From the NCBI RefSeq assembly GCF_002374855.1, contig NZ_NWVC01000013.1, positions 1 to 37,514 on the forward strand: DNA of 37,514 nt, given 5' to 3'. Of the stretch, positions 17,239-24,408 are shown in pieces (position 1 is the stretch's first letter; each line of letters opens with the position of its first letter). This DNA is from Sphingomonas adhaesiva. GTDB taxonomy: Bacteria > Pseudomonadota > Alphaproteobacteria > Sphingomonadales > Sphingomonadaceae. Below the pieces are notes generated by a model. The model was given only the letters and a program-made list of their open reading frames with translations. It was not told the origin of the DNA and made no database searches. A program made the position numbers and the translations under genes.

Positions 17239-17615
17239 TCGCCACGAGCGAAGACGAGGCCGATGTGGCCGTCGCGGGCGGCGCCGGGACGCTGTCGCTG
17301 GTGCCGATGCTCGTGATTGGCCGCTCGGGCGACGGTCGCGTCGTCGAGGCCGGCGTCGGCACATCCCTGATGGAGGAGATCCGCGCCGCGGGGTTCCTCG
17401 AGCTGAGGGCCATCTGCAACGGCTGCTGCTCGTGCGCGACCTGCCACGTCCAAGTGGGCGGAGAGGCCGCCGGGCGGCTCCCGCCGATGGGCGAGGAGGA
17501 GCGCGAGCTGCTGGCGGAATCGGAGAACCGCACGGCCCGCTCGCGCCTGTCCTGCCAGATCACGGTCACGCAGGAGATGGCGGGCCTGACCGTCACGGTA
17601 GCGCCGGAGGACTGA
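17235..17615 (+). CDS. [2Fe-2S] ferredoxin, adrenodoxin type
   Basis: Cluster ligands are Cys 61, Cys 67 and Cys 70 ([10 protein letters not shown]) and Cys 107 in LSCQI, the spacing of adrenodoxin/putidaredoxin-type ferredoxins. The GTG start overlaps the aldolase stop; it gives an unusual 22-residue lead, and an internal ATG at 17308 is an alternative start. It is followed by a ferredoxin reductase gene, so the two likely form an electron-transfer pair. It is distinct from the ferredoxin of the car upper operon and may serve the same or another oxygenase. Confidence 0.87.
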   Translation: MIATSEDEADVAVAGGAGTLSLVPMLVIGRSGDGRVVEAGVGTSLMEEIRAAGFLELRAICNGCCSCATCHVQVGGEAAGRLPPMGEEERELLAESENRTARSRLSCQITVTQEMAGLTVTVAPED

Positions 17616-17676
17616 GCTCCGCGACCCACGGGGCGCGGAGCGTGGCCGGTCCGGCTAAAGGAAGAGGACCAGAGTC

Positions 17677-18909
17677 ATGCAGGACTACGACGTGCTGATC
17701 GTCGGTGGCGGCCACGCCGGCGCGCAGACCGCGGTGGCGCTCCGACAGCGCGGATACGAGGGCTCGGTCGCGATCGTGTGCGAGGAGGCGGCCCCGCCGT
17801 ACGAGCGCCCTCCGCTCTCGAAGGAATACCTCTCCGGCGACAGGAGCGCCGACGACATCCTCATCCGCCCGCCTGCCTTCTGGGCCCAGGCGGGGATCGA
17901 CCTCCATACCGGACGGCGCGCCGTCGCGGTGGAGGCTGACGCGCGGCGCGTGACGCTGGGCGACGGCGCGACGGTCGGCTACCGGCACCTCGTCTGGGCC
18001 GCCGGCGGGGCGCCGCGTCGCCTGACCTGCGCGGGGCACGCGCTCGCCGGCGTCCACTCGGTCCGCACCCGCGAGGACGTGGACCGCATGCGCGCGGAGC
18101 TCGCCTCCGTCGACCGCGTCGTGGTCATCGGCGGAGGCTACATCGGCCTCGAGGCGGCCGCCGCGCTCGCGAAGGCGGGCAAGCGCGTCACGGTGGTCGA
18201 GGCGCTGCCGAGGGTGCTGGCGCGCGTCGCCGGCGAGATCCTGTCCCGCTTCTACGAGGCGGAGCACCGGGCGCACGGGGTGGAGGTGCGGCTCGACACC
18301 GCCGTGGAGTGCATCGAGGGGTCGGGCGGCCGGGCCGCGGGCGTTCGGCTCCACGGCGGCGAGTTGCTGCCCTGCGAGATGGTGATCGTCGGCATCGGCA
18401 TCGTCCCAGCGGTCCGGCCCCTGAGGGACGCGGGCGCGGGCGGCGACAACGGGGTAGACGTGGACGAACACTGCCGTACCGACCTTCCGGGCGTCTTCGC
18501 GATCGGTGACTGCGCCGCGCACGTAAACCGCTACGCCGGCGGCGCGCGCGTCCGGCTCGAGTCTGTGCAGAACGCCAACGACCAGGCCGCAGTGGTCGCC
18601 CACGCCCTCACCGGCTCGCCGAAACCCTATGACGCCGTCCCCTGGTTCTGGTCGTTCCAGTACGACCTGCGCCTCCAGACAGTGGGGCTCTCCACCGGCC
18701 ACGACGAGGTGGTGGTGCGGGGCGAAGTCGCATCGCGCCGCTTCTCCCTCGTCTACCTGAAGGAGGGTCGCATCGTCGCCCTGGACTGCGTCAACACGGT
18801 CAAGGACTTCGCTCAGGGCAAGGCGCTGATCCTGCGCGACGACATTCCCCGCGAGGTCCTCGCCGACTCCTCGCGGCCGCTGAAGCAGGCGGTGCCCGCG
18901 GCCGTCTGA
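17677..18909 (+). CDS. NAD(P)H:ferredoxin reductase, FAD type
   Basis: The 410-residue flavoprotein has the FAD-binding VLIVGGGHAG (about 6-15), the NAD-binding VVVIGGGYIGLEAA (about 149-162) and the C-terminal FAIGDCAAH. This is the layout of putidaredoxin-reductase-type enzymes that feed electrons to [2Fe-2S] ferredoxins. A ribosome binding site (AGAGGA, 17663-17668) lies eight bases before the ATG. Because the car upper operon has an oxygenase and a ferredoxin but no reductase gene, this protein is the best candidate for completing that electron chain (inference); known sphingomonad clusters also place reductases outside the car operon. Confidence 0.92.
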   Translation: MQDYDVLIVGGGHAGAQTAVALRQRGYEGSVAIVCEEAAPPYERPPLSKEYLSGDRSADDILIRPPAFWAQAGIDLHTGRRAVAVEADARRVTLGDGATVGYRHLVWAAGGAPRRLTCAGHALAGVHSVRTREDVDRMRAELASVDRVVVIGGGYIGLEAAAALAKAGKRVTVVEALPRVLARVAGEILSRFYEAEHRAHGVEVRLDTAVECIEGSGGRAAGVRLHGGELLPCEMVIVGIGIVPAVRPLRDAGAGGDNGVDVDEHCRTDLPGVFAIGDCAAHVNRYAGGARVRLESVQNANDQAAVVAHALTGSPKPYDAVPWFWSFQYDLRLQTVGLSTGHDEVVVRGEVASRRFSLVYLKEGRIVALDCVNTVKDFAQGKALILRDDIPREVLADSSRPLKQAVPAAV

Positions 18910-19232
18910 TCCGATCCCCGGCCCGATGGGGCCGGCACAAGCGTTGTGCGCTCAGCGCGCGGGCACCGCCTCCGACAGCACGGAGGGCGAACGCGCGGCC
19001 GTCCGAACGACGCGGCATGTGGTCGGCGCGACGCGCGGCGCCTCCGCACCGCCCCGACGCGCTCCAGCGAGGGCAGCCCACCGATGCCGGCTCGAAGCCG
19101 CGCCGGCCCCGGCGCCGAGCCGTTGCCGCGAGACCCGGAAGGTCGAACAATCTTGTTAACAACCGCCCAAACCCCTGATAACCCGAGATCGAGCCGGCCG
19201 GAACCCGGCGGGATAGTTGGGAAGGAGAAGAC
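18910..19232 (+). promoter_or_regulatory. intergenic region with GntR-gene promoter and operator
   Basis: No convincing gene is present here. At 19143-19162 the shared 20-bp operator lies in reverse orientation and includes the palindrome TTGTTAACAA (19153-19162). A possible -35 TTGTTA (19153-19158) and a -10-like GATAAC (19177-19182) are 18 bases apart, which would place the operator over the regulator's own promoter and allow autoregulation. The rest is GC-rich without features I can name. Confidence 0.5.
18918..18935 (+). terminator. stem-loop after the reductase gene
   Basis: CCGGCCC (18918-18924) pairs perfectly with GGGCCGG (18929-18935) across a four-base loop, starting eight bases after the stop. 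No T-run follows, so it is a weak terminator by the classical rule but well placed to end the carD transcript. Confidence 0.5.
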
Positions 19233-19895
19233 TTGGGGGCCCGATCGGATCAATCTCTCGCGCAGCGCGCCGCCGACCTCATCAGGGAGGGGGTGCGGAA
19301 CGGCGAGTTCGCCCCGGGCCACCGCCTCGTGGAGGGCGATCTTGCGCGGCTGCTCCAGCTGGGCCGCGGCCCGGTCCGCGAGGCGCTGCGTCTCCTCTCC
19401 GTCGATGGCCTCGTCACCCTCGAGCGCAACAAGGGCGCCGTGGTCTCGCGCGCCTCGAGAGCGATGCTGCTCGAGATCTTCGAGGTGCGCGAGCTCCTGG
19501 AGGGACTCGCGGCGAGGCGGGCGGCCGCCAACGTGGCGACGCGTGGCCCGTCCGACGTGATGCACGAACTCCTCCGCGAGGAGCGCGAACGCGACACGGA
19601 CCAGAACCCGCAGGTCCTGATACAGGCGAACGAGAGGCTGCACCGGTCCATCGTCGAGGCCGCCGACGCGGTCACGCTCGGCCGGGTGCTCGGACTGCTG
19701 GACCTGCCCGACATGCGCTTGGTGTTCTTCCGGATCGTCTCCCCGGCGGTGTGGCGCTCCTCGCGCGACGAGCACATCGCCATCCTCGAGGCGATCGTCG
19801 CGGGCGAGCCCGAACGCGCGGAGGAGGCGATGCGCGCCCACGTGCGCCACACGGCCGCGCTGTCGGACCAGCTGCCGTCCTCGTCCATCGCCTGA
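19233..19895 (+). CDS. GntR-family (FadR/FCD) regulator 1
   Basis: The 220-residue protein has an N-terminal winged helix (LIREGVRNGEFAPGHRLVEGD, then GPVREALRLLSVDGLVTLERN, residues about 14-72) and a C-terminal all-helical FCD ligand domain. It starts with TTG, supported by GAAGGAG six bases upstream. It is closely similar to the second GntR protein at 23612, with long identical runs in the DNA-binding half, so the two probably recognise the same operator. In a carbazole-degrading sphingomonad, a GntR protein is known to repress the car genes and respond to the meta-cleavage product; an equivalent role is inferred. It converges on the end of the car upper operon. Confidence 0.9.
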   Translation: MGARSDQSLAQRAADLIREGVRNGEFAPGHRLVEGDLARLLQLGRGPVREALRLLSVDGLVTLERNKGAVVSRASRAMLLEIFEVRELLEGLAARRAAANVATRGPSDVMHELLREERERDTDQNPQVLIQANERLHRSIVEAADAVTLGRVLGLLDLPDMRLVFFRIVSPAVWRSSRDEHIAILEAIVAGEPERAEEAMRAHVRHTAALSDQLPSSSIA

Positions 19896-20009
19896 CGGCG
19901 CGTCGGCGGGGACGCGCCGCGGCCGGCGGGGAACCCGCCCTCGCCCACTCCACCCGCCCGATCGGACGACGGGAGCATCCCGACCAGGGATCCCGACGGC
20001 GCGGCGGGC

Positions 20010-20029
20010 GGCTCGGGGTCCTCCGAGCC
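20010..20029. terminator. stem-loop between convergent genes
   Basis: GGCTCGG (20010-20016) pairs with CCGAGCC (20023-20029) across a six-base loop. It lies six bases past the carAc stop, between the ends of the regulator and the car operon, and could serve both strands. No T-run is present. Confidence 0.4.
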
Positions 20030-20034
20030 CGGCC

Positions 20035-20364
20035 TCAGAGCTGACTGGCGGGCAGGTTCACGGCGAGTCCGTCGAGCGCAGCGGAGAGGCGGATCTGGCA
20101 CGACAGGCGCGAAGTCGGCCGCGGCTCCTCCACGCACTCGAGCATGTCGGTCTCGGCCTCGTCGGGCGGGGGCAGCCTGGAGAACCAGTCCACCGGGACA
20201 ATGACGTGGCATGTCGCGCAGGCGCAGGCGCCCCCGCACTGCGCAACGATGCCGTCGACGCCGTTGCGGACCGCCGCCTCCATCAGCGAACCCGTCGGCG
20301 GCACGTCGACCTCCCTCGCCGCGCCGTCTGCAGCCACGAAGCGGAGCCGGATGGTCTCCGACAC
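20035..20364 (-). CDS. carAc: [2Fe-2S] ferredoxin of carbazole dioxygenase
   Basis: The 109-residue ferredoxin has cluster ligands Cys 43, 49 and 52 (CGGACACATC) and Cys 89. It is of adrenodoxin type, as in sphingomonad car clusters and unlike the Rieske-type ferredoxin of Pseudomonas CA10. The GTG at 20364 is chosen because GAGG lies six bases upstream and it gives the usual short N-terminus; an upstream GTG at 20406 would add 14 odd residues. It is the last gene of carAa-Ba-Bb-C-Ac and passes electrons to CarAa. Confidence 0.9.
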   Translation of the reverse strand: MSETIRLRFVAADGAAREVDVPPTGSLMEAAVRNGVDGIVAQCGGACACATCHVIVPVDWFSRLPPPDEAETDMLECVEEPRPTSRLSCQIRLSAALDGLAVNLPASQL

Positions 20365-20418
20365 GATCAGCCTCGCGGGGCGTGCCGGCCGGCCGCACGG
20401 CGGCACGGGGGCGGACCA

Positions 20419-21237
20419 TCACGCATCGGCGAAGCTCCTCGTGATGCGCGCGAAGTCGTCGGGGTGCTCGATCATCGCCCAGTGCCCGCAGTCCGGGATC
20501 AGGTAGCCCCAGCTGTTGTCGATGAGCTCCAGGAAGCGATACGCCTGGCCGACCGGCACGACCTTGTCGCACTTGCCGTTCACGACCAGCGTGGGCACGC
20601 TGATCCGGCGGATGTAGTCCTCCTCCCAGAAGAGGCCGCCCTGCTCGGCGATCCACGCCATCGTGGCGGAGTATGCGCGCCGCGTGTCGTCCTGGACGGA
20701 GAGTTCGTATCGGTAGTCGATCATCTCGTCGTCGATTCGGAAGCTGTCGGTCGTCAGCGCCCGCACGAGCCGCACCATGCCTTCGCGCGTGAAGTCGTAC
20801 TTCAGGATCGGTGCCAGCGCGGGATCGATGCGCGTGACCAGGCCGGCGCTCCCCATGAGGATGAGCTTGGAGACGAGATCGGGACGCTCGACCGCGACGC
20901 CGATCGCCGTCGCGCCGCCCATGGAGTTGCCCACCAGCGTCGCCGGACCGACGTCGAGCGCGTCCAGGAACGCGATCATGTGCCGCACGCGCGCCGGCTG
21001 CGAGTAGACGAAGTCGCCGTTCGGCTTGGCGGTGTGGCCGAAGCCGACCATGTCGACCGCGATCACCCGGCGATCACTCGAGAGGCGGGGGATGACGTTG
21101 CGCCAGTTGCCCCAGCTGTCCGCGCCGGCACCGCCGCCGTGGATGAGCACGATCGGGGGTCCGGCCCCCTCCTCGAGGTAGAACGTGTCTATCCCGCCGG
21201 CGTCGGCCCGCCGGCCGGCCTCCTGAACCGTCTGCAT
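20419..21237 (-). CDS. carC: 2-hydroxy-6-oxo-6-(2-aminophenyl)hexa-2,4-dienoate hydrolase
   Basis: The 272-residue alpha/beta hydrolase cleaves the meta-cleavage product to anthranilate and 2-hydroxypenta-2,4-dienoate. It has the oxyanion-loop LIHGGGAGADSW (about 31-42), nucleophile Ser 105 in GNSMGG, Asp 224 in NGKCDKVVP and His 252 in CGHWAMIE, a complete triad. The ATG at 21237 has GGAGG five bases upstream; a longer frame into carBb is rejected. It lies between the ring-cleavage dioxygenase and the ferredoxin as in known car operons. The substrate is assigned from context and could in principle be another biaryl-derived dienoate. Confidence 0.92.
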   Translation of the reverse strand: MQTVQEAGRRADAGGIDTFYLEEGAGPPIVLIHGGGAGADSWGNWRNVIPRLSSDRRVIAVDMVGFGHTAKPNGDFVYSQPARVRHMIAFLDALDVGPATLVGNSMGGATAIGVAVERPDLVSKLILMGSAGLVTRIDPALAPILKYDFTREGMVRLVRALTTDSFRIDDEMIDYRYELSVQDDTRRAYSATMAWIAEQGGLFWEEDYIRRISVPTLVVNGKCDKVVPVGQAYRFLELIDNSWGYLIPDCGHWAMIEHPDDFARITRSFADA

Positions 21238-21287
21238 CAGAACCTCCAATCCTCGTTGGCCTCGCGCCCGAGCCGGACGCCGCGCGG

Positions 21288-22097
21288 CTAGCGGAACGCC
21301 ATGCCGCCCATCCCCGTCATCCACTGCGGCATCGGCTCGTAGTAGATCCGCTCGCCGCGCCAGCCGCGGCCGGCCGCCATCGCCGCCACCATGATCCAGT
21401 TCACGATCTCGAGGCCGCCGTTGCCCGCCTGGTCGAGCAGCTCGGGCACGCCCATGCCGGACAGGTCGCCGAGGTCACCAGAGGCGAGGGCCTCGATGAC
21501 GCGCTCGTCGAACGCCGCGTTGACCTCGCCGTGGCGGGGTAGGTTGATCCAGTGGCTGAGGCCACCGGTCGCCAGCGCCACTACGCGGACTTCGGCCGGC
21601 AGGTCCTCGGCCACGGTCCGCGCCACGACCTCGCCGAGCGCCGCGCAGCGCGCGGGCGACGGCGCCGGATCCATGTTCGTGTTGACCAGCAGCGGCACCA
21701 CGGGCGTCGTGCCTTCGGGGTTGACAAACATCAGGGGCACCATGACGCCGTGGTCCGGGCGAAGCTCTTCCGCCTGTGCCAGGTCGAAGCTGTCGGCCGC
21801 GCGGCGGCAGAGGGCCTGGGCGAACGCGCGGTGCCCGGGGAACGGCCGGCGTTCGATGTCCATGTCCCCGAAGGGTGTGAAGGTATCCGAGACGCCGACG
21901 GTGAACGGCGGCTGCAGCTTGGTCGTGATGTTGAAGAGGTGGTCGGATCCGACCACGACGAGGAGGTCGGGATCAAGCGCGCGCACGCGCCGTCCGATCT
22001 CGTTCATCCCGTCCACGACGCGCAGCGCCTGGTCGTCGCCCACGGGCGAGCCGAAAAGGACGTGGGATGTCGCGAAGGCGCCGACGAGCTCAGCCAT
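21288..22097 (-). CDS. carBb: 2'-aminobiphenyl-2,3-diol 1,2-dioxygenase, catalytic subunit
   Basis: The 269-residue protein belongs to the class III extradiol (LigB) dioxygenases. Predicted iron ligands are His 12 (ATSHV), His 53 (SDHLFN) and the Glu in GGLEIVNW near residue 230, and the catalytic His lies in GGLSHWINLP. In carbazole degradation it opens the catechol-type ring of 2'-aminobiphenyl-2,3-diol at the meta position. It works as a heteromer with the small subunit encoded just upstream, whose stop overlaps this start by eight bases. Confidence 0.93.
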   Translation of the reverse strand: MAELVGAFATSHVLFGSPVGDDQALRVVDGMNEIGRRVRALDPDLLVVVGSDHLFNITTKLQPPFTVGVSDTFTPFGDMDIERRPFPGHRAFAQALCRRAADSFDLAQAEELRPDHGVMVPLMFVNPEGTTPVVPLLVNTNMDPAPSPARCAALGEVVARTVAEDLPAEVRVVALATGGLSHWINLPRHGEVNAAFDERVIEALASGDLGDLSGMGVPELLDQAGNGGLEIVNWIMVAAMAAGRGWRGERIYYEPMPQWMTGMGGMAFR

Positions 22098-22371
22098 GAC
22101 CCTTCACCAGTCCGCGGTAGGCCTTGATCGACACGAAGTCGGGCGCGGCCGGGTTCGTCGCCATGAAGTGGTGCATCTGGAGCACCGGGTGGAGACCCGC
22201 CCCGGTCAGGGCCTCCTGCCCGCCGGCGTCGATCGCCGCCCGCTGTTCGCGCGACAGGCCGTAGCGGTCGTAGAGCGCTTCGCGGTCGTTCGCGAACGCC
22301 TCCAGGTTGGCCGGGTCCGCGAACAGCTCCTGGACGAGCTGGTTCACCCGGTAGCTGTCGACGCCGGTCAT
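22090..22371 (-). CDS. carBa: 2'-aminobiphenyl-2,3-diol 1,2-dioxygenase, small subunit
   Basis: The 93-residue helical protein is the LigA-type small subunit of the extradiol dioxygenase. It shows the expected pattern: FADPANLEAFANDREALYDRYGLS in the first half and a C-terminal GLHPVLQMHHFM near 60-75. The ATG overlaps the carAa stop, and the gene overlaps carBb by eight bases, so the subunits are made in balance. A much longer open frame extends upstream inside carAa but is a shadow of that gene. Confidence 0.92.
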   Translation of the reverse strand: MTGVDSYRVNQLVQELFADPANLEAFANDREALYDRYGLSREQRAAIDAGGQEALTGAGLHPVLQMHHFMATNPAAPDFVSIKAYRGLVKGHG

Positions 22372-23519
22372 CGGACGTCCCTCGTCTGGATGCCGCGGTT
22401 GTACTGGCTGGCGAGCCGCCGCCACTCGATGATCGCGCGGTCCGACTCGAACAGCACCTCCTCGCGCCAGCCGCGGTCGTCGGCGTAGAACGGCTCCATC
22501 GACCGGCGCGCGAGGATGTCGTCGTCGTTGAACCCGTTCAGCGCAAGCTCGACCCACTTCTCGCGGAACTCGGCCTCGAACGACCGCGCCTCCTCCTCCG
22601 AGCCGACTCGGCGGCCGAGCATCTGGAGGTAGAGGTGGCGCCCCTCGTCGATCGGCACGTACCACTCGAACTGGGTGAGCGTGGGGTCGGGGAACGGGTC
22701 GACCTTCAGCACGCCGGGCAGCCAGACCGAGATGCTGATCGCGACCATCTTGCTGCCCATGTGACCTTGGATCGCCGGCTGGCCCTCGATCGTCGCCTCG
22801 AAGATCGGCACGCTGTGCTCGCCGAGGAGGTCGAACACGCCCTTGGGCGCCCCCTCGCCGGTGACCGACCGCGTCAGCTGTTCGGGATCGCCGGGCGCGA
22901 AGCCCAGCGGGAGCGCGATATCGTTCCCGTCGAGCAGGATGGACGACTTGTGGATGAAGACGTGGCCCGCGTCGAAGCCATTCTCGACACCCATGCGCCA
23001 GTTGGCGTCGACCACCCGGTGCTGCCCGTGGACGGCCAGGTCGGCATCGAGGAAGCCCGGGGGCACGTCCTCCGCCAGGTCGTGCGGTTCCTGATCGCCG
23101 ACGAACAGGAAGACCAGCCCCTTCTCCTCGCGCACCGGGTAGGTCTTGAGCGCGTGCCGACCGATCTGGACGCTCGTCGGGTTGGTGAGGATGTCGACGA
23201 GCTTCCCGTTGTCCCAGCGGTAGGTCCAGCCGTGATACCAGCAGGAGATCGTGGCCTTGGAGTAGCACTCGACCTTGTCCGACAGGGTCACGCCTCGGTG
23301 CAGGCAGCGGTCGGCGATGGCGTGGACGACGCCGTCGACCCGGTTGAGCAGCACCTTCTCGCCCAGCAGCTGGACCGGCACCGGGCTCGCCTCGGCGACC
23401 TCAGCGGACAGGCGGACGGGATACCAGTGGTTACGGAAGCCGAGCTTGGCGTCGATGTACGGTGCCCAGGCGCGTGTCCGCCGTTCGGCGATTCCCGCCG
23501 GGACGCTTGCCGTCTGCAT
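22368..23519 (-). CDS. carAa: carbazole 1,9a-dioxygenase, terminal oxygenase
   Basis: The 383-residue Rieske oxygenase has cluster ligands Cys 72, His 74, Cys 93 and His 96 and an iron site formed by His 186, His 190 and Asp 333 or 334 in GFNDDDI. The sequence follows the CarAa pattern closely (WAPYIDAKLGFRNHWYP near 18-34; LTNPTSVQIGRHALKTYPV near 111-129; VSVWLPGVLKV-like near 265-273; ALNGFNDDDI near 326-335). It dioxygenates carbazole at the angular position, opening the pyrrole ring to give 2'-aminobiphenyl-2,3-diol. It works without a beta subunit and needs the ferredoxin carAc plus a reductase. An AGGAG site precedes the ATG. Related ring systems such as dibenzofuran may also be substrates. 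Confidence 0.95.
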   Translation of the reverse strand: MQTASVPAGIAERRTRAWAPYIDAKLGFRNHWYPVRLSAEVAEASPVPVQLLGEKVLLNRVDGVVHAIADRCLHRGVTLSDKVECYSKATISCWYHGWTYRWDNGKLVDILTNPTSVQIGRHALKTYPVREEKGLVFLFVGDQEPHDLAEDVPPGFLDADLAVHGQHRVVDANWRMGVENGFDAGHVFIHKSSILLDGNDIALPLGFAPGDPEQLTRSVTGEGAPKGVFDLLGEHSVPIFEATIEGQPAIQGHMGSKMVAISISVWLPGVLKVDPFPDPTLTQFEWYVPIDEGRHLYLQMLGRRVGSEEEARSFEAEFREKWVELALNGFNDDDILARRSMEPFYADDRGWREEVLFESDRAIIEWRRLASQYNRGIQTRDVR

Positions 23520-23546
23520 GGTCGCTCTCCTGTGTTGTTGACGGAA

Positions 23547-23574
23547 ATGTTAGCAATCATGTAAGCAATGTCAA
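23547..23574 (-). promoter_or_regulatory. carAa promoter with operator in the spacer
   Basis: On the minus strand a perfect -35 TTGACA (23569-23574) and a -10 TAACAT (23547-23552) are separated by 16 bases. The shared 20-bp element (octamers TTGCTTAC and TTGCTAAC, 23549-23568) fills the spacer and touches the -10. A repressor bound here would exclude polymerase, which suits a GntR repressor released by a pathway intermediate. Confidence 0.72.
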
Positions 23575-23611
23575 CCGGATCATTTCGGCCCGGAGCGAGA
23601 ACATACCCGAT

Positions 23612-24286
23612 ATGGAGAGCAAGGAGCAGCCGCCCGAGGGGCGCGCGGCCGCCGAGAGGGCAGCCAGCGCGATCAGCGCGGCGATCCGCGACTCGCGGTT
23701 CGGGCCTGGCCAGAGGCTCGTCGAGCCGGAGCTGGCGCGGCTGCTGGGGCTCGGGCGCGGACCGGTCCGCGAGGCGCTGCGCCTGCTCTCCGCCCAGGGC
23801 CTCGTGACCATCGAGCGGAACAAGGGCGCCGTCGTCTCGAGGGCGTCCAGGGCGATGGTCGCCGAGGTCTTCGAGATGCGGGAGCTGGTCGAAGGGCTGG
23901 CCGCCCGGCGCGCCGCCCGCAGGGTGGCGGAGCGGGGCTGCCCGGCTGCGCTGCTCGCTGCCCTCCGGGACGAGGAGGCGCGTTGTGCCGAGTCCGACCC
24001 GCTCACGCTCATCGACGCCAACGAGCGTCTGCACCAGCTGATCGCCTCGGCCGGCGGCGGCGACGTCGCACGCCGCACCCTGACACACCTGCAGCTGCCC
24101 GAACTCCGCACGCGGTTCTTCCAGATCATGTCGCCCAGGAACTGGCGCCTGTCGCGGGAGGACCACGTCGCCGTGCTCCGGGCCGTTATCGCCGGAGACC
24201 ACGACCGCGCCGAGCAGGCGATGCGGACGCACGTGCGCCGCACGGCATCCCTCCTCGCCGAGCTTCCCGAGGGGACGTTCCCGTGA
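23612..24286 (+). CDS. GntR-family (FadR/FCD) regulator 2
   Basis: The 224-residue protein is divergent from carAa across the operator-bearing promoter. The winged helix covers residues about 20-80 and the FCD helical domain the rest, with LVEPELARLLGLGRGPVREA and EALRLLSAQGLVTIERNKGA nearly identical to regulator 1. By position it is the best candidate for a CarR-type repressor of the upper operon. The ATG at 23612 is the first sensible start after the promoter. It may be transcribed together with the TonB receptor gene that follows. Confidence 0.9.
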   Translation: MESKEQPPEGRAAAERAASAISAAIRDSRFGPGQRLVEPELARLLGLGRGPVREALRLLSAQGLVTIERNKGAVVSRASRAMVAEVFEMRELVEGLAARRAARRVAERGCPAALLAALRDEEARCAESDPLTLIDANERLHQLIASAGGGDVARRTLTHLQLPELRTRFFQIMSPRNWRLSREDHVAVLRAVIAGDHDRAEQAMRTHVRRTASLLAELPEGTFP

Positions 24287-24408
24287 CCGGCGCGTCGACC
24301 GCGGCACCTCAACCGAGAGGAGGCGCGCCGTGAGCACCGCCTGAGCGAGTGTCCGAGTCGGCAGACCTCCCGCCAGCGGAGGCGAGCATCATCCATGGGG
24401 AGGTTATC

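Noticed and set aside
19250..20656. Minus-strand open frame spanning the GntR gene and carAc
   Set aside because: It crosses two well-supported genes and a terminator-like hairpin and shows no domain.
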